Origin: Candidatus Helarchaeota archaeon
Lineage (GTDB): Archaea; Asgardarchaeota; Lokiarchaeia; Helarchaeales; HEL-GB-A
Direction: 5' to 3'
Assembly: GCA_016840125.1 (NCBI GenBank)
Contig: JAEOSY010000252.1
Location: 1-38,125 of the forward strand
DNA: 38,125 nt
A program made the translations under genes and the position numbers. Below are positions 1 to 8,033 of the stretch, one piece after another. The first letter of the stretch is position 1. Every line of letters begins with the position of its first letter. Under the pieces are notes generated by a model. The model was not told the origin of the DNA and did no database searches. It worked only from the letters and a program-made list of their open reading frames with translations.

Positions 1-691
1 GTATGGCTAATTGTTCCCAGAGATCATTATCCCACAGTTGGTCTAGTTTCTCGGCAAGACCTTTTGTATCAATACTTCGAACGAATTGGATATTTTGTTG
101 TACTTGGGTCTTCTTCTTTTCATCATCCGATGTCGCATCAGTGAAAAGAGCTTTCGAATCATTAACTAACGCTGACCCTTTATCAGTTAGAATCTCAACG
201 AAGTATTTATCGCCTATATCTGTTAAGGCTACATCGAGGTTTTGAGTTCCTGAGGGAGATCCCTCAACGGAGGGACAGAAACAATTGATATCGGCTTCGT
301 TACAGGTCACACCGATGAGAGTAGAGTTCTCACGCCTCTTTACATAATACACATCTAGATAATCTTTTTTATAAACTTCATCAATAACAGAGAGTCCCTT
401 TGCATCACAGGGGCGGATCCCGAGCACGACAAACTTCTCTGAGGGTTCCACTGGGGTAATCTCTTTTTCTTTCCCTAACTTAAAAGTAAAGAGGGTCTCA
501 GTCTGTTTTAAAAACAAATCTTTTGGAGAAATTACAGTATTGATATGATCTAAAGTGATCGCCTTAGGATCGGAAATTTGTTTAAAGATAGGTAGATTAT
601 TTTTTAGAACTGGTGCATATAACATAAACTTCTTTGTTATATCCTTTGCCCACTGCTCCAATTTATCTTTCTTGAGTATTTTATTCACCAT
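1..691 (-). CDS. AsrA/HydB/FlxC-like iron-sulfur electron-transfer subunit (3' end outside window)
   Basis: Partial gene; 230 codons are visible before the left edge. The start is ATG at 691, preceded on the minus strand by GAGGGTGA at good spacing and 11 bases after the stop of the flxB-like gene, so it is the fourth gene of the hdrA operon. The visible part has the marks of the family that includes anaerobic sulfite reductase subunit A, hydrogenase HydB-type subunits and FlxC: a 'GIRPCDAKGL' motif near residue 95, a 'CFCPSVEG' stretch and 'LTDIGDKYFVEI' in the middle. The two C-terminal [4Fe-4S] cysteine motifs expected in the family would lie beyond the edge and cannot be seen. The likely role is passing electrons between a pyridine-nucleotide or F420 partner and the MvhD/HdrA module. 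The family is fairly sure; the exact partner is inference. Confidence 0.75.
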   Translation of the reverse strand, partial: MVNKILKKDKLEQWAKDITKKFMLYAPVLKNNLPIFKQISDPKAITLDHINTVISPKDLFLKQTETLFTFKLGKEKEITPVEPSEKFVVLGIRPCDAKGLSVIDEVYKKDYLDVYYVKRRENSTLIGVTCNEADINCFCPSVEGSPSGTQNLDVALTDIGDKYFVEILTDKGSALVNDSKALFTDATSDDEKKKTQVQQNIQFVRSIDTKGLAEKLDQLWDNDLWEQLAI

Positions 692-702
692 TTTCTCACC
701 CT

Positions 703-1686
703 CTACATAATATCCTTATCAATTACCTCATCTTTTGGATCGAAACATCCTAGTAAGGGTTTCCCTTCCTCTAATCCCGGAAGATAGCCAAATACTCGCT
801 TTATTTCCTTCTCCAGCTTCTTATATAATTTTGTAAGCGGAATGCCTTTTGGACAAGCCCGTTCGCATTCACCGCAGGCTATACATCTTCCAGCCAAATG
901 GAATGCACGCATGAGGTGATAGGCTGTATTTTCAGAAGTATTTACGCTGCGTCTTATCCATTGGGGGTTTAAATCTATAGCTTTGCAGGTTGGACAATAG
1001 CACATGGGACATATATTTTGACACGCATAGCATCGAATACATTCACTGAATTGTTCTCCCCAGAATGCCCACCGTTCTTCAAAGTCCATATTTTCTAATT
1101 CTTCGATTTGTGTATAATCTTCTTTCTTAGTCACTTTAACTTCCTTGCCAACTAGATGATCGTAAATAACGGGGTTGGGATATTCACAAGTTAAGCATTT
1201 TTCCGCGATAATATCATTCTTGGGAATTTCTATAGTTTTATCTCCCGTCTTAACAAGGTACTTTCCATCCTCTTCAGTGACATCGTCAACTTGTTTGATC
1301 CCCTTCAGCTTTGGCTTTAACTTATTCAAATCGATTACTCCTGTACAAGGGAATCCAACTACGATAACTTCGTCCCGTTCAACACCTTTCTCATTAAGCA
1401 ATTGGATGATAGATCGACTATCGCAGCCTTTTACAAGAACTACCATTTTCTTCTTCTCTGCTGTTGTACCCCGGGGCATAGGTAATTTTTCCTCTTTGGT
1501 AAGAAAAGTTGATAGATTTGCAACGCATAGTGGATTGAAAATGAATTTATCAACGTCCTCAGGTGCGATGGCAAACGAGGGTCTAGTTCTTGCACCATAG
1601 GTCCCCTTCTCCCAACCAATTGCATATTTGACATCGTCTTGTTTAACTAAGTCCTTTATTAAAGCCTTCATCTCTTCTAGATTCAT
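703..1686 (-). CDS. FlxB/FrhB-like iron-sulfur electron-transfer subunit
   Basis: A 327-residue cytoplasmic iron-sulfur protein. The N-terminal half has family motifs such as 'AIGWEKGTYGARTRPSF', 'VVLVKGCDSRSIIQLL' and 'VGFPCTGVIDL', which recall FrhB/FdhB-like and FlxB subunits found beside HdrA. A 'CLTCEYPNPVIYDHLVG' element is in the middle. The C-terminal third has two [4Fe-4S] motifs, 'CIRCYACQNICP' followed by extra cysteines (CYCPTC), and 'CIACGECERACP'. The start overlaps the mvhD stop as ATGA (1683-1686), which indicates translational coupling. In the Flx (flavin oxidoreductase)-Hdr systems, proteins like this carry electrons from an NAD(P)H- or F420-oxidising subunit to MvhD and HdrA. 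The electron donor cannot be told from the window; the next gene downstream runs out of view. Confidence 0.75.
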   Translation of the reverse strand: MNLEEMKALIKDLVKQDDVKYAIGWEKGTYGARTRPSFAIAPEDVDKFIFNPLCVANLSTFLTKEEKLPMPRGTTAEKKKMVVLVKGCDSRSIIQLLNEKGVERDEVIVVGFPCTGVIDLNKLKPKLKGIKQVDDVTEEDGKYLVKTGDKTIEIPKNDIIAEKCLTCEYPNPVIYDHLVGKEVKVTKKEDYTQIEELENMDFEERWAFWGEQFSECIRCYACQNICPMCYCPTCKAIDLNPQWIRRSVNTSENTAYHLMRAFHLAGRCIACGECERACPKGIPLTKLYKKLEKEIKRVFGYLPGLEEGKPLLGCFDPKDEVIDKDIM

Positions 1687-2135
1687 TTAGCCAGCACCCT
1701 CTGAAACTTTTTAATTGGTCCTAATTTTTTAACACTATCTACCACTTCCGTCACCACCTCGGCCCAGCGCGTGCCTTCCGATGCTGATACCCATGAAAGT
1801 CGGAAGCGTTCGGGTTCAATACCAATATATTTCAATAATTCCCGTAAAATCGCAAATCTACGTCGGGTATAGTAATTCCCATAAATGTAATGGCAATCCC
1901 CTATGTGACAGCCCGAAATCAATACGCCGTCTGCGCCTTGTTGGAGTGCATTTATCACAAACATTGGGTTAATTCGACTGGAACACATTACTCGAATGAT
2001 TTTTACATTATGTGGATATTTAATTCTGCTCGTACCTGCGAGATCTGCTCCTGCGTAGGTACACCAATTGCATAAAAAGGCGACAATATTGGGTTCAAAA
2101 TCTTTTGGGATTTCGTCTGCGCTCATTTCACACAC
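1683..2135 (-). CDS. mvhD: MvhD/FlxD-family delta subunit
   Basis: A 150-residue protein of the methyl-viologen-reducing hydrogenase delta subunit (MvhD/FlxD) family. It shows the signature cysteines: 'FLCNWCTYAGADLAG' near residues 20-34, 'RVMCSSRI' and 'GADGVLISGCHIGDCHY', which bind a [2Fe-2S] cluster. It links HdrA to its electron-donating partner. It overlaps hdrA by 8 bases (2128-2135) and the flxB-like gene by 4, so the three are translated from one message. No hydrogenase MvhA/MvhG gene is in view; the neighbours are Flx-type instead, so the donor is more likely NAD(P)H, F420 or formate than H2, unless hydrogenase genes lie elsewhere. Length and motifs are normal for the family. Confidence 0.92.
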   Translation of the reverse strand: MCEMSADEIPKDFEPNIVAFLCNWCTYAGADLAGTSRIKYPHNVKIIRVMCSSRINPMFVINALQQGADGVLISGCHIGDCHYIYGNYYTRRRFAILRELLKYIGIEPERFRLSWVSASEGTRWAEVVTEVVDSVKKLGPIKKFQRVLAK

Positions 2136-4095
2136 CCCTCCTAGTAAATGTTTCGATTATTGCCATAATTTGACCATCCTTGAAATGTTTTTGCTCTATT
2201 GCTCCCGAGAGGCAAGCTGCATTACAGCTCCCACATCCTTTGCAGAGCGCTTCATTAACCGTGGCTACGGTCACAAGATGCCCGAAGCGATTCACTACTG
2301 TAAGCTCAATGGCAGTATATGGGCAAACCTCAACACAAAAACCGCATCCTCGGCAAAGCGCTTCATTAACGATGGACGTAATCGGTTCGATTTCTAATTG
2401 TTCCTTTGATAGTATTGCGCAACTTTTGGCTGCGGCGCCACTAGCTTGTGCGACCGTATCTGGAATGTCTTTCGGTGCTTGAACACAACCTGCCAAAAAG
2501 ACTCCATCCGTAAAAGTATCGTTTGGACGTAACTTAGGATGCGCCTCTAGGAGGAATCCATCTGGCGACCGTGAAAGATTGAATAATCTCGCTAATTCAC
2601 CTAAATCATCTTTTGGGACTAGTCCAACCCCTAAAACAACTAAATCGAAGTTTAACTCTAAAACGCGATCTAACATCGTATCGTTTGCTCGAATAGTCAG
2701 CGTTTTATCTTCATTTTCTCGAACTTCCGCTACTCGTCCTCTGATAAATCGAACCCCTGGCTCACTTTGAGTTTTATTATAGAATTCCTCAAATCCTTTT
2801 CCAAACGCTCGAATATCTATATAAAATAAGTAACATTCCGCTTCTGGATGCTTTTCTTTATATAATCTTGCTTGTTTTATTAGATACATACAGCAAACTC
2901 TGCTACAATACTCTTTAAATCCCTCTTGTAGGCTTCTACTACCTACACAATGGATGAACGCAATCCGATGGGGGGCTTCTTTTGGATTTGATATTTTTAC
3001 TACTTTACCTAGTGTCGGTCCAAATGAAGAATAGAGCCGCTCCATCTGAAGCCCATTTATGACATTATCGTACTTCCCATAGCCATAAAATTCAGCTCGG
3101 GATGCATCAAAAATATCAAAACCCGAAGCCATAACTATTGTCCCAACCTCTACTATTTCTTCTTCATCCTTCAAATTCAAATCAATAGCTTCGGGCTCAC
3201 AAGCTTTTACACATAGGCCACATTCAATACACTTATTATTATCTATTACATATTTATTCGGAACGGCCTGCGGGAAGGGAATGTAGATTGCCTTTCTCGG
3301 AGCCAAACCTAATTCAAATTCGTTCGGTACAATCACCGGGCAGATGGTATCGCAGTCCCCACAAGCGTTGCACTTGTCTGGTATGACCTTTATTGCTTTT
3401 TTTAGAAGACTAATCTTAAAATTGCCCACATATCCATCTACCTTGGTGACTTCCGTATTGGGCAGTAGTACGATGTTCGGATTTCGTCCCACATCCGACA
3501 TTTTTGGTGTTAGAATACAAGCAGAACAGTCTAGGGTTGGAAATGTTTTATCCAGCTGTGCCATCCGTCCACCAATTGTTGGAGATTTTTCAACCAAATA
3601 AACTTTAAAACCATTATTTGCAATGTCGAGTGCAGCTTGAATACCTGCAATACCTCCACCAATAACCATGGCTTCTGGTGTAACGCCTACCTTTGTTCTG
3701 ATGAGTGGTTCTAACAGTTCTGAGCGAGCTACCGCCCCGGCTATCAATGTCATAGCCTTCCGTGTGGCAGCCTCCACGTTTATATGAACCCAAGAGTTCT
3801 GTTCTCGGATATTTACCATCTCAAAGCAGTAGGGATTTACCCCATTCTTCTCGCAAACCCCACGAAACGTAGGCTCGTGCATCCGCGGCGAACAAGCGGC
3901 GACCACCACTCTATCCAACCCCAATTCTTCAATATCCTTGGCAATCATATCCTGTCCCGGATCGGAGCACATAAACTTATACCATCGTGCTATCGCTACA
4001 CTCGGTAACTCATTCGCAAATTCGACCACTTTGGGTATATCCACAGTGGCTGCAATATTGATTCCGCACTCACAAACGTAGACACCTATTTTCAT
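2128..4095 (-). CDS. hdrA: Heterodisulfide reductase subunit A (HdrA)-like flavoprotein
   Basis: 655 residues, the usual length for HdrA. The N-terminal segment has 'YVCECG' and 'FMCSDPGQ' (residues 41-48). The FAD-binding site is 'VIGGGIAGIQAALDIANNGF' (about 144-163), followed by 'EKSPTIGGRMAQLDKTFPTLDCSACI'-type HdrA sequence. Two internal [4Fe-4S] motifs begin at C242 and C289 and two C-terminal ones at C581 and C618, each CX2CX2CX3C. HdrA is the bifurcating flavin centre of Hdr complexes. It is first in an operon with MvhD and Flx-like subunits. The start is ATG 4095 with AAGGAG just upstream. HdrB and HdrC are not in this window, so the low- and high-potential acceptors are unknown. The order hdrA-mvhD-flx is seen; electron bifurcation is inferred from the family. 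Confidence 0.93.
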   Translation of the reverse strand: MKIGVYVCECGINIAATVDIPKVVEFANELPSVAIARWYKFMCSDPGQDMIAKDIEELGLDRVVVAACSPRMHEPTFRGVCEKNGVNPYCFEMVNIREQNSWVHINVEAATRKAMTLIAGAVARSELLEPLIRTKVGVTPEAMVIGGGIAGIQAALDIANNGFKVYLVEKSPTIGGRMAQLDKTFPTLDCSACILTPKMSDVGRNPNIVLLPNTEVTKVDGYVGNFKISLLKKAIKVIPDKCNACGDCDTICPVIVPNEFELGLAPRKAIYIPFPQAVPNKYVIDNNKCIECGLCVKACEPEAIDLNLKDEEEIVEVGTIVMASGFDIFDASRAEFYGYGKYDNVINGLQMERLYSSFGPTLGKVVKISNPKEAPHRIAFIHCVGSRSLQEGFKEYCSRVCCMYLIKQARLYKEKHPEAECYLFYIDIRAFGKGFEEFYNKTQSEPGVRFIRGRVAEVRENEDKTLTIRANDTMLDRVLELNFDLVVLGVGLVPKDDLGELARLFNLSRSPDGFLLEAHPKLRPNDTFTDGVFLAGCVQAPKDIPDTVAQASGAAAKSCAILSKEQLEIEPITSIVNEALCRGCGFCVEVCPYTAIELTVVNRFGHLVTVATVNEALCKGCGSCNAACLSGAIEQKHFKDGQIMAIIETFTRRGV

Positions 4096-4160
4096 TTACG
4101 TCTCCTTCTTTTATCTTGATTTCAAATGACATATCCTAACTCTAATTAAAAATATTATGG

Positions 4161-4170
4161 AATATAAAAT
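4161..4170 (-). promoter_or_regulatory. hdrA: Candidate TATA box of the hdrA operon
   Basis: On the minus strand the sequence reads ATTTTATATT, about 66-75 bases before the hdrA ATG. Initiation about 25 bases downstream would leave a leader of about 40 bases that contains the AAGGAG ribosome-binding site. Based on sequence match only. Confidence 0.35.
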
Positions 4171-4398
4171 AGATAAAACAGAGTAGATTAAGTATCCGTC
4201 TTGGCAAAGAAAGCTCTAATGGAATACTTTTGGGGTAGTTTGAAATGAATAATAACAAAATCAAGTCAAACCCAAAAAGTCATCTAAAAAAGAGAGGATC
4301 TTAATGGTCGCACCAAGCAATTTATAATTAATAAGATCCAAACTCTTCAGAATCCTTCCCTCCTAACGAGAAATCAGTAAAGATTGCCTCGTTGTTCC

Positions 4399-4418
4399 TT
4401 TTAAAAAGACATATATAT
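4399..4418 (+). promoter_or_regulatory. Candidate TATA region for the ectodomain membrane protein
   Basis: The sequence CTTTTAAAAAGACATATATA region holds two overlapping TATA-like stretches (about 4400-4407 and 4411-4418). The first would start transcription near 4430, about 70 bases before the chosen ATG. A pattern match only. Confidence 0.35.
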
Positions 4419-4502
4419 TCACTATGATACTAAATTTCTCTACACACTTTCAAACTCTTCGTTGAAGATTGTGTGGTAAAACAAAGATTTAGAGGGTTTC
4501 AT

Positions 4503-6809
4503 ATGCTCCGTAAGAAATTTATTCCTATTTTTTTAATGGTTGCTCTTTTATTTCCGTTGATTTTACCATTTAACATGAATGTGGAAGCTCAGACTGGAAC
4601 AACACCACAATTCATGTCAGGAAATTATAGTGGTAACGCGTCTATGCTTTATTATGATGAGTGGAACCTTCCAGTCTCTTGGGTGGATAATCGATCTACT
4701 GATCTTTATGCTCCTAACATAACAAACACCCAAAGCTATGTTCTCACTGGAAACAACCTTGAAATCCGTGCAGATAGAATCACAGAAGAGCCCTTTACAT
4801 CAATGCAGGTCATAGCAGACAATCAAACCGCTCGAGTTAATATATCAAACGCTGTAAGGGTTGCCCAAGAATTTAACGTTTCCAGATTAGTTACAATTGA
4901 TAGCATAAATCTCTTTTTGGAACATAGTTTATTGAGTAATTATTTTGGTATGATTACGATCATGGAAGCAGATCTTAATACAACCGTAATACAATCAAGC
5001 GAACAATGGATTTCCAGTGTAGTATCAGGTTGGTATTCATTTTGGATGTATGGTCATATTTTAGAACCAAATACAACCTATTATTTCATTTTTGAGATGT
5101 GGTCCCAAGTAGGTATGGGTGCAATGCCCATAGGAAATCACTCCTGGTTCGCTGAACAACACAATAGTTCAAGTTATAATAAGGGTGCATCCCTCACATA
5201 TAATGGCTCGGCGTGGAATCCCATTTCGAATGATGCCTCAACAGACATGTTATGTAGATTCTATTATTACAAGGTGATAGACCCTAGTGCAGTTAATCTC
5301 ACATTCTATATTGATGGACAGTCCAAACCCTATCAAAGACGAATCGCCGGATGGGGCGGCGGGTACGAATGTTATTATAACATGAGGTTTTCCACCCCGC
5401 CTGTTCAAGATATCAATTTAACCATTACCTCGAACACAACGCTTACAAGTGCTAACTTCTTCATTAGATTATTGTATGTTTATATAGTTCCAGCTAGTGG
5501 ATCTTATAATGCAACTATCAGTAGAATTGAATGGACAATGGATTATCCTCACCGCTACGTCGAAGCGTGGGCTTTCCCCGAGCAGTGGTTTGCCTTTGAA
5601 TCGGATTGGGATTACGTGGAATTCCTGGATGAATACGGTTCAGAGCCGAGTGATATATATTTTGGCCCGTTAACTGTATATAATCAATCTTATTATGGTT
5701 TATTTCAATTACCCTTTATGGGTCCACCATTAGACTATGGCGATTACACCGGAGTTTTCACCTCACCAAATTACTGTCATACTATTCTAGGGAAGGTAAA
5801 AGGTGAATCCGGGTTTCAAACAAAATCCTCATTTGAATTGGGTGATTCTGTAAAATTAGAAGCCTTGATAGTAGATACTAACAACAATCCAATTTCTGGC
5901 GGAAATGCTACCGTTAACTTCACCTCTCCCACTGGTGAATTGATCTATTCTAATACCACTCTAACTTCAATAAATGGGCTCCTTAGCACCACCGAATTTG
6001 AAATTGGGGATGATTTTGAAACTGGCTTTTATACTGTTTCTGTATTTTGGACCGATGGCGTCGAAATAGGGTTTTATACCCTTCAAATTGAAGTAACCGA
6101 GCCCCCTTCATGGTTATGGTTATATATAGTATTGGGTGTGGCTTTCGGTTTGGCTATCGTAGCCATCCCACTAGCTACATACACTCGAAGAAAGATAAAA
6201 ACCCGGAACTGGGAAAAACACCTGCAAAATCTATTCATCCTCTCTAAAGATGGTCGTAGTATCTACGGGTATTCCTTCGGGATTGAAATCCAAGATCCCG
6301 CCTTGATCAGTGCTGCATTAGTGGCAATTACCGCCTTTATCTCTGATGCCGTTAAAAGCAAAAAGGAGCTTCGGGTTATCGATTTGCAGGATAAAAAGGT
6401 CATACTCAGCCATGGGACGCATACTACAACTGCGTTAATTGCGGTGAAATCCTTCCCTGTTATCATTAACCGAACTGAAGAATTTACTCAAGCTTTCGAG
6501 AAACAATATGGTGGGAAGGTTGCTGCATGGCGTGGCGATACAAAAACTTTCAAAGGCGTTGATGCACTTATCCAAGACTATTTCCCCGTTAGCATGGAAG
6601 AACGTATCACCCGCGGTGTAAAATTAAAACTCATTGAAACTAAGGAACTCCTCCAATCTGCCGACGATCCTATTGTCATTATCCAAATTATGAAAAACGT
6701 TACCCAACTCTTATCTCGCTATCGTGAAATTATTGAACGATACTACATGAAAGATTATGCTGAGCTAATTGAAGCAGCCGAGGACAAAATGAATACTATT
6801 GAACTCTAA
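4503..6809 (+). CDS. Large ectodomain membrane protein with cytoplasmic longin/roadblock-like tail
   Basis: 768 residues from ATG 4503. I prefer this over the upstream in-frame GTG at 4473 because GAGGG sits 6 bases before it and a signal peptide follows at once (residues 1-30: lysines, a long hydrophobic run, then 'NVEAQ'). Residues ~31-530 are extracellular, rich in aromatic residues and N-glycosylation-like NxT/S sites. The last ~90 before the membrane look like an Ig/macroglobulin-type beta domain ('GDSVKLEALIVDTNNNPISG'). One transmembrane helix covers ~536-560, followed by basic 'TRRKIKTR'. The cytoplasmic part opens with 'LFILSKDGRSIYGYSF' (from ~577) and runs as a mixed alpha/beta domain to ~690, then a helical tail. 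This tail resembles those of the next two genes. It is probably a receptor or surface protein that passes a signal to an inner longin-like module. The topology is well supported; the domain name is inference and the ligand is unknown. Confidence 0.7.
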   Translation: MLRKKFIPIFLMVALLFPLILPFNMNVEAQTGTTPQFMSGNYSGNASMLYYDEWNLPVSWVDNRSTDLYAPNITNTQSYVLTGNNLEIRADRITEEPFTSMQVIADNQTARVNISNAVRVAQEFNVSRLVTIDSINLFLEHSLLSNYFGMITIMEADLNTTVIQSSEQWISSVVSGWYSFWMYGHILEPNTTYYFIFEMWSQVGMGAMPIGNHSWFAEQHNSSSYNKGASLTYNGSAWNPISNDASTDMLCRFYYYKVIDPSAVNLTFYIDGQSKPYQRRIAGWGGGYECYYNMRFSTPPVQDINLTITSNTTLTSANFFIRLLYVYIVPASGSYNATISRIEWTMDYPHRYVEAWAFPEQWFAFESDWDYVEFLDEYGSEPSDIYFGPLTVYNQSYYGLFQLPFMGPPLDYGDYTGVFTSPNYCHTILGKVKGESGFQTKSSFELGDSVKLEALIVDTNNNPISGGNATVNFTSPTGELIYSNTTLTSINGLLSTTEFEIGDDFETGFYTVSVFWTDGVEIGFYTLQIEVTEPPSWLWLYIVLGVAFGLAIVAIPLATYTRRKIKTRNWEKHLQNLFILSKDGRSIYGYSFGIEIQDPALISAALVAITAFISDAVKSKKELRVIDLQDKKVILSHGTHTTTALIAVKSFPVIINRTEEFTQAFEKQYGGKVAAWRGDTKTFKGVDALIQDYFPVSMEERITRGVKLKLIETKELLQSADDPIVIIQIMKNVTQLLSRYREIIERYYMKDYAELIEAAEDKMNTIEL

Positions 6810-6810
6810 C

Positions 6811-6824
6811 TTTTTCTTTTTTTT
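6811..6824 (+). terminator. T-rich stretch between convergent genes
   Basis: A run of 14 bases, 13 of them T, directly follows the stop at 6809, and the next gene ends from the other strand at 6840. Archaeal transcription often ends at such U-runs without a hairpin. Confidence 0.4.
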
Positions 6825-6839
6825 GAAAGAAGATAAAAC

Positions 6840-7967
6840 TCAGTTGGTTTCAAAGGTTTTAAAATGTTTTTTTACTAGTTCTTCCATTTGCAGAATGTTT
6901 GTTTTATCCTTTTCACTCAAACTTTGTTCCTCAAGCAGATTAACACTCATCGTGTCTTCAATAAAATCCTCAAAAAGTTCCTCAAATTCGTCAATAAAAT
7001 TGTTTAACTTATTGTAGATTTGATTGTTAGCTTCCCGAGTAAATAATAATCCAAACACTTTCTTACCGTAATAGAACTGCATTTTTAGTTTTCCAAAATC
7101 CATTGTTCGAAGTATTGTATTATATTCCTCTTTGATTATTTCTTTAATGCCATGGGAGATTGCATAAAGAAAGCCTCCAATTAGATATCGAATCATATTA
7201 TCATCTTTAAGTTCATCTGAGGCCTCAAATTCATATGTATATATCGTTTGCCCATTATTTCTAAGGATATATAGGCTCTTATAAGCGAAAGATGAACCTA
7301 TCTGAACCAACAACTCCGGATACTTTCTATTTAGATAGATACTCATTCCTATTGCTCCAAATAAAGAAATAAAGGAGAACTGTCTAATTTCAGTTAGAAT
7401 AATCACCCCAAATAATGCTAAAAGGTAATATAAGAGCGTTGCTAAGAAGGCAAGCATTGGATAACGAAGATGCTGTTCATAAATTTGTAAAAAATTTTTT
7501 ATGGTTATAATCCCAAGATACAGAACTGGACCTAAAAATACCAAGGCAGCTGGAAGTAAAGTCAGAAAATCTAAGCCGAGGTATGGTCCTCCCAGTTGTT
7601 CTTTGACATTTATCAAATAATAAACCATCGCAAAAATTGATGCAATAAGGACATAACCCATAAATACAATTTTTTCATATCTTGGACGTTTTTCTCCTCC
7701 AAGTGATATCATCTGAAAGTACCCATGACAGGTGAGACCAAATGCGATAATACATATTACCAGAATTATGTAGTAAAGAATATGTTCCGGATTGATTAAA
7801 TATATGAATAGACTAATAAGTAAGGCAACAATAAAAACTTGGAGCATAACCCCTAACTTCTCCAGCTCTGTTTTATGCTGCTGGTAATTTAGGTAATTTA
7901 AAATCATTAATACGGAATTTAATCCAATAGCGACCCCACACAAGATTAAATTTAGCTCAAAAGACAT
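6840..7967 (-). CDS. Seven-helix membrane protein with cytoplasmic longin-like domain (copy 1)
   Basis: 375 residues. Hydrophobicity gives seven likely transmembrane helices at about 5-25, 39-58, 62-84, 99-120, 134-155, 171-193 and 197-212; basic loops suggest N-terminus out and C-terminus in. The cytoplasmic part (~228-340) begins 'YKSLYILRNNGQTIYTYEF', continues with a helix ('FLYAISHGIKEIIKEEY'), then strands ('RTMDFGKLKMQFYYGKKVFG', 'LLFTREANN') and an acidic helix. This order and pattern fit a longin or roadblock-like fold. An acidic/helical tail follows. The next gene upstream is a tandem paralogue with the same layout. The topology recalls 7TM sensor domains joined to histidine kinases, but no kinase is present. 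No recognised family; it is probably a sensor coupled to GTPase-type signalling. Confidence 0.65.
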   Translation of the reverse strand: MSFELNLILCGVAIGLNSVLMILNYLNYQQHKTELEKLGVMLQVFIVALLISLFIYLINPEHILYYIILVICIIAFGLTCHGYFQMISLGGEKRPRYEKIVFMGYVLIASIFAMVYYLINVKEQLGGPYLGLDFLTLLPAALVFLGPVLYLGIITIKNFLQIYEQHLRYPMLAFLATLLYYLLALFGVIILTEIRQFSFISLFGAIGMSIYLNRKYPELLVQIGSSFAYKSLYILRNNGQTIYTYEFEASDELKDDNMIRYLIGGFLYAISHGIKEIIKEEYNTILRTMDFGKLKMQFYYGKKVFGLLFTREANNQIYNKLNNFIDEFEELFEDFIEDTMSVNLLEEQSLSEKDKTNILQMEELVKKHFKTFETN

Positions 7968-8033
7968 TCAATAATCCCTTTCAATTTTCTTAGTTAAAGA
8001 TATTTTGTAATATAGAAATTGATCTTGAATTAT

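Larger units (their letters stand above)
4096..4472. other. Divergent intergenic region between hdrA and the surface protein gene
   Basis: About 380 bases with no convincing gene. It holds the candidate hdrA promoter at its left end (minus strand) and a plus-strand promoter near 4400-4418 for the ectodomain protein. I see no tRNA, no long repeat and no open frame with a ribosome-binding site. Confidence 0.6.

Noticed and set aside
3..245. Plus-strand open frame of 80 codons at the left edge
   Set aside because: It is the shadow of the minus-strand AsrA/FlxC-like gene, whose protein motifs and ribosome-binding site are convincing.
4473..4502. GTG 4473 as start of the ectodomain protein
   Set aside because: ATG 4503 has GAGGG at proper distance and begins the signal peptide directly.
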